From positions 127,596,695 through 127,660,694 of the forward strand of contig CM070904.1 in assembly GCA_036417435.1 (NCBI GenBank): DNA of 64,000 bases, in the 5' to 3' direction. The position numbers were made by a program, and so were the translations under genes. This document shows positions 23,041 through 33,714 of the stretch, in pieces; position 1 is the first letter of the stretch; each line of letters opens with the position of its first letter. The notes under the pieces were generated by a model. That model worked only from the letters and a program-made list of their open reading frames with translations. It had not been told where the DNA came from and made no database searches. This DNA comes from Inia geoffrensis. Its lineage: Eukaryota > Chordata > Mammalia > Artiodactyla > Iniidae.

Positions 23041-26000
23041 GTGAGCATCGCCTTCACCAAGGCCTCTCCCTTCCCTAGGTTTTCACCGCCAGGAAATCTG
23101 GCCCTAGAATAGAAGCTGCATGAGAGCAGGGATGCGCGTCCACTTTGGTCACTGACTCACCCGCGGGGCCTAGAACACAATAGGCTCTCGAGAATCTCCG
23201 ATTCTTAGCCTATTGGTGTAAACCTGAAAGGTTTTTTAAAAACGGGGTTTTAGAAGTTTAAATATAGTGCCTGAGAAAAACACACTCCTATAAAAACAAC
23301 CTTCATTGAAAAATACGTTTCTGTAAGTAGTGAACCCTCGTCAACCTCCCACTCCCTGGAGGGCCCTGCAGAGCAGAGGTGGGAATTTCCACGTAGGAAT
23401 GAGTCCCTCCCCAGCTCCGAGTTCCCCTCTCTCTTCTTAACCACGAGGGTTCCTGTTCCCATGCGCAACTCTCCTGTCTCTCCTGTTGAGGCCAATTTGA
23501 AAAAACAGCAGCTGGGACCAGGAATTACGAAGGGGAGGAGAATAGCCAGCCTGCAGAGGGAGGGGGTTCGGCCATGAAACTTCGGGAAAAACCCAGCGGT
23601 TAGAGCTGACCTGCATCGAGAGCTGGTCCAGGCATCACGTGCCTGGAGGCCCGGAGCCGGGGAGGAGCCCGCAGAGCCGCCGCCTTAACCAAGCAAACCC
23701 ACGCGTGCGTGCCTCGTGCAAGCAAACCCACGTGTGCGCGCCTCGTGCAAGCAAACCCACGCGTACACGCCTTGTGCAAACGCAGGATCGGGAGCCCCCA
23801 AAGTTTCTAGTAACCACACTGTGACAGATGGAAATTAAAAGTGCAGGCCTTAATTAACAATGATTGAAGAGGCACAAAATATCGTTCGCATCAGCTTCCT
23901 TTGGGGGCTGCCTGTACTGTTTATAATGACTTCAGGGCGCGGCTCTGGGCCTGTCTTCCCCTCTCTGAGGTCCTATGTTCCCCATGGCATTTTCCGTCGT
24001 GTGTTAAGAGCCAGGGAATGGCATGTTGTCAAGCACTGTTCCCCTCATCTCCCGCCACTTCCAACCCTCCTGCGCCTGGCCTGGCTGGAGTTTCCTCTGG
24101 ATTGAAGGGCCGTTTACAATTCTCTTCCTTAAGCTTTTTCTCTTAAAAAAAAACAAAAAACAAAACACTGGACAGACAAATGGAAGGAGGAAGGGATGGA
24201 GGGAAGGAGGAGGTGGGGACGGGACAGGGCCTGCCCCCGGGCTCAGCCTTGTCTATCTCTGTACCTCTAGTTTTCACAATTTGTTGATCATATTGTGGAC
24301 CCTGGTCTCTCCGTAAGAAACCTGGGGGAGGGAGAAGCGGCCTCAGTTTCCTGTCCTGGAAAAATGAGGACAAAAGCCACGTATGGCAGGTCCTGTGGCA
24401 CCTCTCTGGCAAAGGTCACCTCTTTGGCGACCCCAAGAAACCGAGCTGTAAACAACTACGGAGAACAAGGGGACTGTTTAAGTGAAATGTTTTAAGTTCC
24501 CAAAGTAAATGTCTCCTTGTGCCCTCCTAACTGGAACACAGCATATAGCTTGGAACAAGGTGGAGAGCTGTTCTCTCTGGTTTCACGGGGGACGGCTTCA
24601 GAATGGGGACATCTGTGTAGGCAAAGGGGCCCAGCCTGGGCTCTAAGCTCACTTCTCGGCAAGGAGCCAATGAGAGGCAAGAAGCTGGCAGCTCCCACGC
24701 CTGCCTGCCACCCTCTTTGCTGCTCTTGACCCCCAACTGGGCCTGAGAAAAGGCTGTGGAAGAGGGGGTATCACCAGTCCTCCTATCACTGCCCCATAAA
24801 AAAGTAAGGGACCAGCTGTCCCAGTTTGCCCCAGACTGTGTCCTTTTTTGTTGTAAGAATCCCTCATCCCAGCAAACCCCTGAATTCTGGGAAAACTGGG
24901 ACGACTGGTCACCCTGGACTGAAGTCATATGTTTAGAAAGAGGGCTCTTCTCAGACCCTGCTCGGCACTTCACTCCTTTAGAAAACAGCCGACTCTGGAA
25001 TGTGAGGAGTGAAATCATTGTGGCACAGGAATCAACCCTGTGCCCTGGGGATGGGTTCACTCACTCCACAGCCATGGCTGCTATGGGAGCTGGTTTCTTT
25101 TCACCTTTGGTCAGGGAGATAAGACTTTTCCAAAGTGGTCTTCCCCAGTCTCCCCACCCCCGCCAAGCCTTCCCCTCTCTGACAGTGACAGAAGCCCCCT
25201 CCTCAAGGGAAGACTTGCCTTGCCCCATCTCCTGCTCTTTTCCCAGGGCAGCGAGCTTTGCAATCACCAAAATGCTTGCACCCGGGGTCCTCTTCCTGGC
25301 CCCGTCCCTAATTGTCTGAGGCGAGACCTCTCCCATCTCCTCATTGAGCGTGGGCTTCAGGTGGCAGGCCACGTGTTTTTCTTTTCTCCTTCTTGCCTCT
25401 TCATCAGAAACGTCTGGTCCATGCCATTTTCATCCTCCCGCCCCTTCCTCTCTGTGCTAACTCATAGCAAAGGTCTTTGAGGATCCAGAGGGGGTGCAGA
25501 GGATGGCCCAAGGGGGAGGGGCAGACTTCCAAAGTCTTTGTTCAAGGCCCCAACGTTTCTGGTTATATAACTGCTTCCAGGTCTTTCCAAAGAGTAATGA
25601 GCAAAAGACCAAGTCTACATGTCCCTGAGGCTAGCCTCCCCGACACCCCACCCCACATCATCTTGTCTCATTGGCACCTGTGCAAGGATGACATCTTGCC
25701 TCTGTCCCCTGCCCACGCTCACTCCCCAAAGAGTCCATTAGCCGTGGCTGTTTGGCAACTTTTGAGCAGTGTTTCAGCACACGCTCCATCAGTACGAGGC
25801 GTCACGGCCTGAACAGTTCAGTGCGTTTTCCAAGGGACCCACATTTTCTTCTCAAGAGCTTCCTTATTTTGCAGAAAGCAGAAGCCAGAACACTCCCCCT
25901 GGGAAATTATGCCCGTTGGCCAGAAAGTAAAATGTGTTCCCATTCCTGATTCTCATAATTCGCTCAGCAGGAAATCACCTCCAGCAAGAGCAGTAATAAA

Positions 26001-26950
26001 TCAGGAAACAGACAGACAAAGGAAGCTCTCACCTACTTTGGGGACAGCACGGAGCTCCTTCTCTGTCCATAAGTCAAACAGGCGTATTTTCTTGCTACTG
26101 GCTTGTTTCCTGATGCATGTCTCCAGGTTGCTTCTGATTTTCAACATGAATGCTGTCCGTTTTTTCCTTCTCCCTCTGAGTGAGGACACAAAGGAAAGCA
26201 CACTCACCAGGCACTCTCCGGGGAGAGGACTTTACGCAGAGGAAAGAATACTGTGTTAATAGGGAATGTCGGTCCCCTGAGCACACATTTCGTCTGGTTC
26301 ACAGCCGCCTCCTGCACCTGGGGCAGCGTCGCACACTTGGGGGGCTCCAACACAGCTGTTAAATGGAGCTCCTTGACCTGGGACCCTCAATAAGCGCAAG
26401 GCTTCTGTTCCCCTGAGGGTCAGAGGAGAATTTGCTGAAGACATAGAGGAGAGGCTGTGGGATTCTTGGGGGAAGCCAGGAAGGGAGGTCTGTTAGCAGC
26501 AGGGATGGGGCCGCTGGCTGTGGAAGGCAGGCTGCTCCGATGAGGATGAAGCAGGTGGTTTTGGATTGGGGTGCCATGTAAGCCCCCCTCATCCCTTCAG
26601 TGAAGTCCCCCTTGCTCACCGATGCTCTGGTGTGCACAGTTTCTATGGTGGAAAATGTCCAAGGCAAGAGCTGAGGTTACCTATGAGATCATCAACATAG
26701 GAGTAACAGTTCCTTCTCCTGCCTTTTAAAAAAAAGTTTTCTTTTTAATCACGGTGGAATTCACATAACATAAAATTAAGCATAGCATGTTTCAAGTGAA
26801 CGACTCGGTGGCGTTGAGTACACACACAATGCTGTGCAGCCATCACTGGCCATCTAGTTTCTTGATCACCCCCAAAGAAACCCCAAATGCATTAAGCAGT
26901 CGTTCCCCATGTGTGTTTCTTCCCTGTGCACCCTCTTTCCCACGCTCCAG
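23041..26950 (+). other. INPP5D intron, mostly unique
   Basis: This 3.9-kb intron has three tandem 29-bp CpG-rich units (23693-23779) and little else that I can name. No young SINE or L1 was seen. A short old-repeat-like A/T stretch occurs near 26730-26790. Confidence 0.5.
23693..23779 (+). repeat. Three tandem 29-bp CpG-rich units
   Basis: Three copies of a 29-bp unit beginning GCAAACCCACGYGTGC lie at 23693-23721, 23722-23750 and 23751-23779, with a few differences mostly at CpG sites. Confidence 0.93.
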
Positions 26951-27554
26951 GCCCGGCGACTTGGGGAAGAGCGCGGGGGAACCTTTGCCTCCGGAGGACC
27001 CACAGCTGACCAAGCCTGAGATGTTTGAGAACCCGCTGTATGGGTCTGTGAGTGCTTTCCCTAAGCCGGCTCCCAGGAAGGAGCAGGAATCCCCCAAGAT
27101 GCTGAGGAAGGAGCCCCCGCCTTGCCCGGACCCGGGAATCTTGTCGCCCAGCATCCTGCTCTCGAAAGCCCAGGAGGCCGAGGGCAGCAAGGGGACGGGC
27201 AAGCCTGCACCCGCGCCCACGCCCTTCCTCAGCCCCACGCCCCGGCTCCGCTCCTTCACCTGCTCGTCCTCCACCGCCGAGGGCCGCCCACCGGGTGGGG
27301 ACAAGGGAAGCCCAGGGAAGCCCAAGGCCCCTGCCGGCTCGCAGGTCCCGGTACCGGCCAAGAGGCCCATCAAGCCTTCCAGGTCAGAACTCAGCCAGCA
27401 GCCCCCGGCGCAGAGGCCACCCCTCCCGGTCAAGAGCCCTGCTGTCCTGCACCTGCAGCACTCCAGGGGCCGTGACTACCGTGACAACGCAGAGCTCCCC
27501 CACCTCGCCAAGCACCGGCCCGAGGATGCGCCGCCCGGCCGGGCCACCACACAG
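26951..27554 (+). CDS. INPP5D: INPP5D last coding exon, NPLY and proline-rich tail
   Basis: The acceptor is ctccag and the donor gtgtgc. The 604-bp exon encodes fragment residues 390-591 and ends on a complete Gln codon. It contains MFENPLYGS, with NPLY at 27030-27041 as the second NPxY phosphotyrosine site. Basic and proline-rich SH3 or adaptor sites follow (PAPRKEQESPK, AKRPIKPSRSE, QRPPLPVKSPAVLHLQHS). The C-terminus is HRPEDAPPGRATTQ. The stop codon is supplied by the next exon. If the donor were not used, 13 more codons would be read before a TGA at 27594. Confidence 0.95.
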
Positions 27555-27815
27555 GTGTGCTCAGGGCGGAGCGGGTGCGCAGGCGCGGGCATGTGATACG
27601 GGTGCACGTGGGCGTGCGAGCACGTGAGTGATACCGCCATCGTGGCCAGGAGTGCGCTCAGGTGCACATGCACGGGTAGTGCATGCGTGTGCACGTGTGT
27701 GATACAGCCTACCATGCCTAGGAGTGTGCTCGGGTGCACGTGGGCTCTCATCCATGTGCGTGAGTATGCGTGTGCATGTGCGTGATACAATGACCCGGCC
27801 CAGGAGTGGGTTCCG
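27555..27815 (+). repeat. Degenerate CACGTG-rich minisatellite
   Basis: Loose copies of a roughly 65-95-bp unit built from GTGATAC, CCAGGAGTG and GGTGCACGTG-like pieces start directly at the donor of the last coding exon. CACGTG occurs at 27605, 27621, 27692 and 27737. Confidence 0.7.
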
Positions 27816-28556
27816 AGAAACGGTGTCTGGGAACTGAGAATTGGAAAGGAGGTAGAGACAGAATTTGAACCCAGCACGTCCCCCAAAGTCCCTTCTCTTA
27901 CATTGAAAGGGTTAAAGGAGGGCGTGGGGGTAAACTCTGAGTCCTCTACGTCAGGCCCATAGGAATAAGGCTTCATAGATACAGAAAAGCCCAGATCGTT
28001 TTTATTACATTATCATCGTTAGTATTAGTACTTAAAAATTTTCCAGTATTTTAGGGACTTCAGACACAATGTCCCCTTCCTTCCTATAGAATAAGATTTC
28101 TTTATCAGCAAAACTAATAGTGGTTAAGAACAGATTCCGGAGCCACACTGTCTTGGGTTTGAACCCCAGCTGTCCCACTTCCTGGCTCTGTGCCTTGAGC
28201 CATAGTTTACTCATCTGTAAAACTGGGGGCGATCAGTGGAACCTGCCCCAAAGGTTTATAGGGAGGGTTAAATTTTATTATATATCATTACTATATATTA
28301 CAACTTATATGTAAAAGGTATGTATCACCCATTGCATATTATTTTCTATGTATTATATATTACTCCGTATGCATATCATATATATGAACGTATATTAGAA
28401 TGCGTGTAAGTACTTAGAACAGCGTGCTGGCCCCCTTCAGCACTAGGTTAGCACTAAGCCTGCTCTAGCCCAGGGCATGCAAGGACATGGGGACCTTTAG
28501 TTAAATCTGGCCTGGTGAGAATGCAGAGCTGACAGTCTTCTGTTTTTGTCCCACAG
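27816..28556 (+). other. Last INPP5D intron, remainder, with a MIR
   Basis: A plus-strand MIR is recognisable at about 28118-28280 (AGATTCCGGAGCCACACTGT, GGGTTTGAACCCCAGCTGTC, ACTCATCTGTAAAACTGGGG). The rest is A/T-rich unique sequence ending in the acceptor ccacag. Confidence 0.6.
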
Positions 28557-29079
28557 TGAAGGCCCTGGTGAGCTGCCAGCGAGATGGGAACCCAAGGGAG
28601 CAGGACGAAGCTGCTAGGACCCTCTCCCAGGACCCCTGTTCGCTCCTCCTGCCCAGCTGCCTACGCAGGGCTTCGTCTTTTTCAGGAGAGGGTCTAGCTT
28701 CTGTGTGGCCAGCAAGGTGCACTGGCTGTGAAACTTGACCCCCCAGCACTGAAGTTGGAAGGAAAAACCCACTTGATGGGCACCAAACAACCCGCACGCT
28801 TGGGCCCCCAGCTTGATCTTGGTACTTGGGACCCAAGAGCCTTGTTCCGGCTGCCACTTTGAAGAAAGGAACTAAAGCGCTGATTTGCGGGTAGAGATAT
28901 AAATAATAATAATAATATTAATATTAATAATAACAATGGCTACATGTAGGGAGCACTCAGCACCTGCCAGGTACTGTGCTAAGTGCTTTATGAACGTTAT
29001 GAGTTGAGTCTTTAGCCAACTAAAACCACCTTCCCAGACCCCTCGGTTCAAAACAGTATGTCCTGAGTGGTTTGGACAA

Positions 29080-29087
29080 AGCATTAA
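29080..29087 (+). promoter_or_regulatory. miR-155-5p 8-mer seed site in the INPP5D 3'UTR
   Basis: AGCATTAA lies 521 nt after the stop codon. It is the exact complement of miR-155-5p positions 2-8 followed by the favoured A. INPP5D is an established miR-155 target in mouse and human, so the match is very likely functional. Confidence 0.8.
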
Positions 29088-29750
29088 AAATTAAGGCTAA
29101 TGCCCTCCTGTTGTGAGATGGCGCTTGGCCTTTAGGGAGCTCTGAGGAATGAGTGGTTAATTTAGGGTACAGTGAACCTGGCCTTGTCTAGCTTCAGCGA
29201 CGCAAACTGCTTTAGCTAACGCTGCTGGGGTCCGGCAGAGCCGGCCTGGAGAACAGGGATCTCTGGGTCATCCTAGTTCTTTAGTTGGAAGAAGAAAGAA
29301 TATCAGCTCCTACTCTCCGGTGAAGAGATCTGGCTTCAGCCTGGACTGGCGATGCCCAGGCTCGTGCCAGGTCCCCCATGCCCTCCTGCAGGTGGGCAGG
29401 CACCGCCAGGCCATCGAATGAGCCACACCCCGAGCCTTATCTCATCGTGCTAATAGAAGGGTCTATGCTGCTTGTTAGTTGCTCCAGAAAGCCAGCTTTC
29501 CCACCTGGCTGCCGGCGAGGGCGGGCCTCTTGGTTCCCGGCTCCCAAAGCAGGGCAGCCTTTTCTTTCCGAACTCTGTGGCTTTTGGCCCTGCTTCCTTG
29601 GTTACTAGGAGAATGGATTGGTGATGCTTGTTCTTGTGTTGCTTTTTGACATCATGGAAATTAATGTAGGAAACCAAATCCGGAAGTGCGTGTGAGTTCA
29701 GGAGGACGGGTGCGCACCCCACACCCCCACGTGCGTCTGTCTGCGTGACC

Positions 29751-29756
29751 AATAAA
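29751..29756 (+). terminator. Poly(A) signal AATAAA of INPP5D
   Basis: A canonical AATAAA is followed by TTGTGCCTTTCTCACC. No INPP5D-like exon or signal is seen later. Confidence 0.85.
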
Positions 29757-29775
29757 TTGTGCCTTTCTCACCTCC

Positions 29776-30670
29776 CACCTGCGTGGCATTTTTTCCTGAC
29801 ATTCAGCCACAGACATGCATCTAGGCTGTCAGGGCTGCAGAGCGGCAGCCCAGGGAGGGGAGGATATCGAGGTTCACGGTAGAGATGGGCCAGCATTGTC
29901 CTGACCAGAGGGGACACGGTAGAAAGAGTTTGAAGCTGGGCGTGGACCAGGACCAGTGGGAGACATCACACATCTCCGTGGGACTCCAGGCACACCCTGC
30001 AGCCGCCAAACTTCCATCAGCATTGTCCCATTGCCACCACTGCCTGCTGTCCTACAGCCACAAGTTCCTCCTGGCTTTTGTAAGTGTTCATTGCTAAGCT
30101 CCAGAGACAGTAAGCACATGTAAACAATCGCCAGGTTGTGGGCCTCCAGACCCCCACGTTCAGGGACAGCTTGCACTGTTTAAGGGTCAGGGGGCAGCAG
30201 CCAGCCCAGAGGGCCAGTGTGGGTGCTGCCTGGCCCTGCCTCCAGGCTGCCTTGGTCTGGGCTGCTGTCCCCACCACCTCAGGCTACTCGGCCTCTGCTC
30301 CTGTTCACAGATACCAGGCCTGGACTCCAGGCAGAGCCTGAGACAGTGGTGTTCTTGGCAGCCACGGAGCAAACCATTCACTGCCTTTCAATGATAGCAC
30401 GTGGAGGCCGGCAGGGGCGGGGCTGAAATCCCAGCGCAACCGAGGATCGTCATCCACTCAGGTGGGATACCCTCACCCCGAAGGCTCACTTCCCGGTCCC
30501 TACGTGGAACTTCACCCGGGTCCCCAGGCACCCACCTTCTGACCCCATAGGCCAAGGGCCAAGGTGGAGGGGCAGCTGGAGATACCCAGGCATCCTTTAG
30601 GCCGGCCCTTCCTACACCCGCCACCCCACAGCTGAGGACCGGGCCACTGATGGCCATGGCACGTGGGGAA
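29776..30670. other. Intergenic, nothing recognised
   Basis: GC-rich unique sequence between the INPP5D 3' end and the left palindrome arm. No repeat family or gene is visible. Confidence 0.5.
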
Positions 30671-31571
30671 TCTCAGCGGGTCAGACCAGCCCAGGACTGC
30701 GTGGGTCACGGAGCTGCTGTGCGGTGACCGGGACGACTGCCAGCTCGTCCCGGTGGCCAGGAGCCCCGGCCAGCACTGCTGTGGAGTACGGCCGGGTGCC
30801 AGCTCAGGGGCTCCCTGCATGTCCCCAGGTCCACTCCCCTTGGTTCAGGTTCTCGGAGTAGCTCCGTCGGTGTAGCTGAAGAGACCCAACTGGTCCACTT
30901 GGCCTCAACTAGTCTCCCTGGCCTCAACTAGCCCATCTGGCCTCAAGGTCTCTTGTCTTCAAGGCTTGCCCAGGCTCGCCCTGCCCCTTGGTTCCCGTCC
31001 TTCTTTGTTAGTGATACTCTTGCCCACACGGGGGAGGCCTTTACCGACCTCCTTCCAGGACATCCCTGCAGGCCTGGACCTTTTCCTCCTGCTGTGTGTG
31101 GAGAATCCCCACGGGCCCTCCCACACAGTCTTGTCTTCCAGGAAGAGGGAGGGGACTGAGGTTCAATGAACGCCTGTGACGGGCCAGGCACAGACCCGAG
31201 CCCACCGAATCCGTACAACCACACCCTGCCAAAGGCTCCCTTCTCCCCATTCCACAGATGAGGAGACTGAGGCTCAGAAAAGCTAAGTGCCTGGTACAAA
31301 ATCATATTTTTAGGAAATGAAAGACAAGATATTTAAACCCCATTCCTTCTGATGCCACAGCCCAAGATATACCAGCCCTTCCCGCCATGGTCCCCCTTGA
31401 TGAATGTGCTGATCCCAAAGCCCAGCACACGCCATCAGCATGCGGTTGAGGGAAGACCATGAGCTGTGGACACCGGTGTAAAATCACTCCCAGTCCGGCC
31501 CAGCAGTTGGGTGCTGGGATCTGAGCGAGAAGAGCTGACCAGCGCAGACCACAGAGAAGACTGTCCCTGCC
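30671..31571 (+). repeat. Palindrome left arm (901 bp)
   Basis: The reverse complement of 32814-33714 aligns to this arm end to end without a gap: paired positions always sum to 64385. I compared all blocks and found five mismatches, at 30751, 30767, 31359, 31380 and 31460 (about 99.4% identity). A MIR-like segment at about 31248-31295 is carried in both arms. No coding potential is evident. Confidence 0.97.
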
Positions 31572-32813
31572 CGGACTCTACCTGCCGGCGTTGTTCCCTG
31601 CACAGTGCAGGTTTCCCAAAAAGGAACCTGGCGGGGTCGGGGGTAGGGGGGTGGTGGTGAGGTGTCTGTGGGGCAGAGACCAGACATTTGCATGATAAAG
31701 GGTTTCTTTCTGCTAGAGTGAAGGCTTCGAGCTGGGGCTTTGCTGCCTTGCAGAAAGCTTTGAGGCCTTCAGATTGCTGGATCTCCATGGAAATTAGTTT
31801 GCCAGAGAAAGAAACTATTTTAAGGACGTGCGAAGAGAGAGACCCTGTAGGCTGGGGTAGGGAAGGTAGCTGTGGGAGAGAGCTTTTCTGAATGACTCAC
31901 TAATTTCCCTCCTAGCCGGTGGGAAAAAATGGCGTGGAAAAAGAAACACAGCCCAGGAAGGAGGGGCGGCACAGCTGCCCCTGACCCTGGTCCCTGGGCA
32001 GACAGCTTGGAGCTGCAGCAGCTGCGCTGGCGGTGGGGATGCTGAACGCGGGCTGTTATTAGGGAAAGGCCATCAGGACGACAACGCCTTTCTGTTGCCA
32101 AAAAATCTGCTGTTTTCAACCAGCTTCCATGTCATGCAAAGAAGGAAAAATTTGCCTCAAAGAAAAAGTGACTCCAGCAGCTTCTGTGACCTCAGGGAAC
32201 ACGGAATTCACTGTCGGGGTTAGGGGACACTTTTGTGAGGAAATCTTAATTCAACTCCTTGGTTAGGGAGCTTGGTGAAGAAAGGTGGAAACAAAATAGA
32301 GGTAAATTACTTAGATGACAAAGAGGTGGGGATTTCTGGGTTCCCCTCTCATCCTGCTGTTGGAAGGGGAATTGGGTGTTTGGCAGGCCCAGGGTTGGGA
32401 GCAAAGCAGACATGGCGGAAAAATCTGGCCCCAAGAGATGGTGGTGGACCAGAGCCCAGGGAGAAACGTGGTCAGGGACCTCGAAGGGTGGGTGCAGGGC
32501 TGAGCAGCTGAAAGGACAAGGATGAAAACGTCTTAAATTTCACAATTTCCAGTGTCCTGTTCCAGGCATCACAGTAGGCCGCGTTGTCCATCCCATTACA
32601 GCCCAAGCCTGCTTGGTGCTGACACAGCTGGCATTGGAGCCTGGGGGAGAGGCGAGGGGGGCGCCGTACCTGCTCAGGCCGCCAGAACTCAGAGCACTGT
32701 TGCTCCTGGACTCGCTTCTCCTGGGACCCCTCAGAAATGGTGAGGAGGGCCTGGGTGTCCATTCCAGGTAGGGGTGGGAGTTGCAGGCCCCTCATAGCAC
32801 TGCAGCACCCCCT
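31572..32813. other. Palindrome spacer (1242 bp)
   Basis: Single-copy sequence between the two arms. It contains no recognised gene or young mobile element. Confidence 0.7.
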
Positions 32814-33714
32814 GGCAGGGACAGTCTTCTCTGTGGTCTGCGCTGGTCAGCTCTTCTCGCTCAGATCCCAGCACCCAACTGCTGGGCCGGACTGGGAGTG
32901 ATTTTACACCGGTGTCCACAGCTCGTGGTCTTCCCTCAACCGCATGCTGATGGCGTGTGCTGGGCTTTGGGATCAGCACATTCATCAAGGGGGACCATGG
33001 CGGGGAGGGCTGGTATATCTTGGGCGGTGGCATCAGAAGGAATGGGGTTTAAATATCTTGTCTTTCATTTCCTAAAAATATGATTTTGTACCAGGCACTT
33101 AGCTTTTCTGAGCCTCAGTCTCCTCATCTGTGGAATGGGGAGAAGGGAGCCTTTGGCAGGGTGTGGTTGTACGGATTCGGTGGGCTCGGGTCTGTGCCTG
33201 GCCCGTCACAGGCGTTCATTGAACCTCAGTCCCCTCCCTCTTCCTGGAAGACAAGACTGTGTGGGAGGGCCCGTGGGGATTCTCCACACACAGCAGGAGG
33301 AAAAGGTCCAGGCCTGCAGGGATGTCCTGGAAGGAGGTCGGTAAAGGCCTCCCCCGTGTGGGCAAGAGTATCACTAACAAAGAAGGACGGGAACCAAGGG
33401 GCAGGGCGAGCCTGGGCAAGCCTTGAAGACAAGAGACCTTGAGGCCAGATGGGCTAGTTGAGGCCAGGGAGACTAGTTGAGGCCAAGTGGACCAGTTGGG
33501 TCTCTTCAGCTACACCGACGGAGCTACTCCGAGAACCTGAACCAAGGGGAGTGGACCTGGGGACATGCAGGGAGCCCCTGAGCTGGCACCCGGCCGTACT
33601 CCACAGCAGTGCTGGCCAGGGCTCCTGGCCACCAGGACGAGCTGGCAGTCGTCCCGGTCACCGCACAGCAGCTCCGTGACCCACGCAGTCCTGGGCTGGT
33701 CTGACCCGCTGAGA
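32814..33714 (-). repeat. Palindrome right arm (901 bp)
   Basis: This is the inverted partner of 30671-31571. Beyond both ends the two copies lose similarity abruptly: outside, TCTCAGCGGG is the last shared block, and inside, CTGTCCCTGCC. Confidence 0.97.

Larger units (their letters stand above)
1..29775 (+). other. INPP5D: INPP5D (SHIP1) locus, 3' half of the gene
   Basis: SHIP1 is a blood-cell inositol 5-phosphatase that converts PI(3,4,5)P3 to PI(3,4)P2 at the plasma membrane and restrains PI3K signalling. Eleven coding exons with GT-AG borders join in one frame into 591 residues, about half of the roughly 1190-residue family length. The SH2 domain and the first half of the catalytic domain lie upstream of the window. 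In order the fragment holds the end of the 5-phosphatase domain (about residues 1-115), a C2 domain (about 126-265), and a proline-rich tail with NPNY and NPLY motifs. All exon phases fit and no exon has an internal stop, so the gene looks intact. The introns hold the repeats listed separately. The next gene downstream is ATG16L1, as in human. Identity rests on the strong match to the remembered SHIP1 sequence. The paralogue INPPL1 (SHIP2) is excluded by the tail sequence and the neighbour gene. Confidence 0.96.
28557..29775 (+). other. INPP5D: INPP5D terminal exon: stop codon and 3'UTR
   Basis: After the acceptor ccacag the exon opens with TGA at 28557-28559, directly following the Gln codon of the previous exon. 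The 3'UTR is about 1.2 kb. It contains an AAT-rich stretch (28900-28936), an ancient repeat-like segment after it, an 8-mer miR-155 seed match (29080-29087) and a poly(A) signal (29751-29756). The exact cleavage site is inferred to lie 15-25 nt past the signal. The exon is non-coding apart from the stop. Confidence 0.92.

Noticed and set aside
26787..27596. A 269-codon open frame as an independent gene
   Set aside because: Only 26951-27554 is real coding sequence, as an INPP5D exon. The start lies in the preceding intron and the end reads through the splice donor.
30943..33442. Identical open frames in the two palindrome arms as a duplicated gene
   Set aside because: They are equal because the arms are equal. 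None has a recognisable product, and similar frames are open on the opposite strand.
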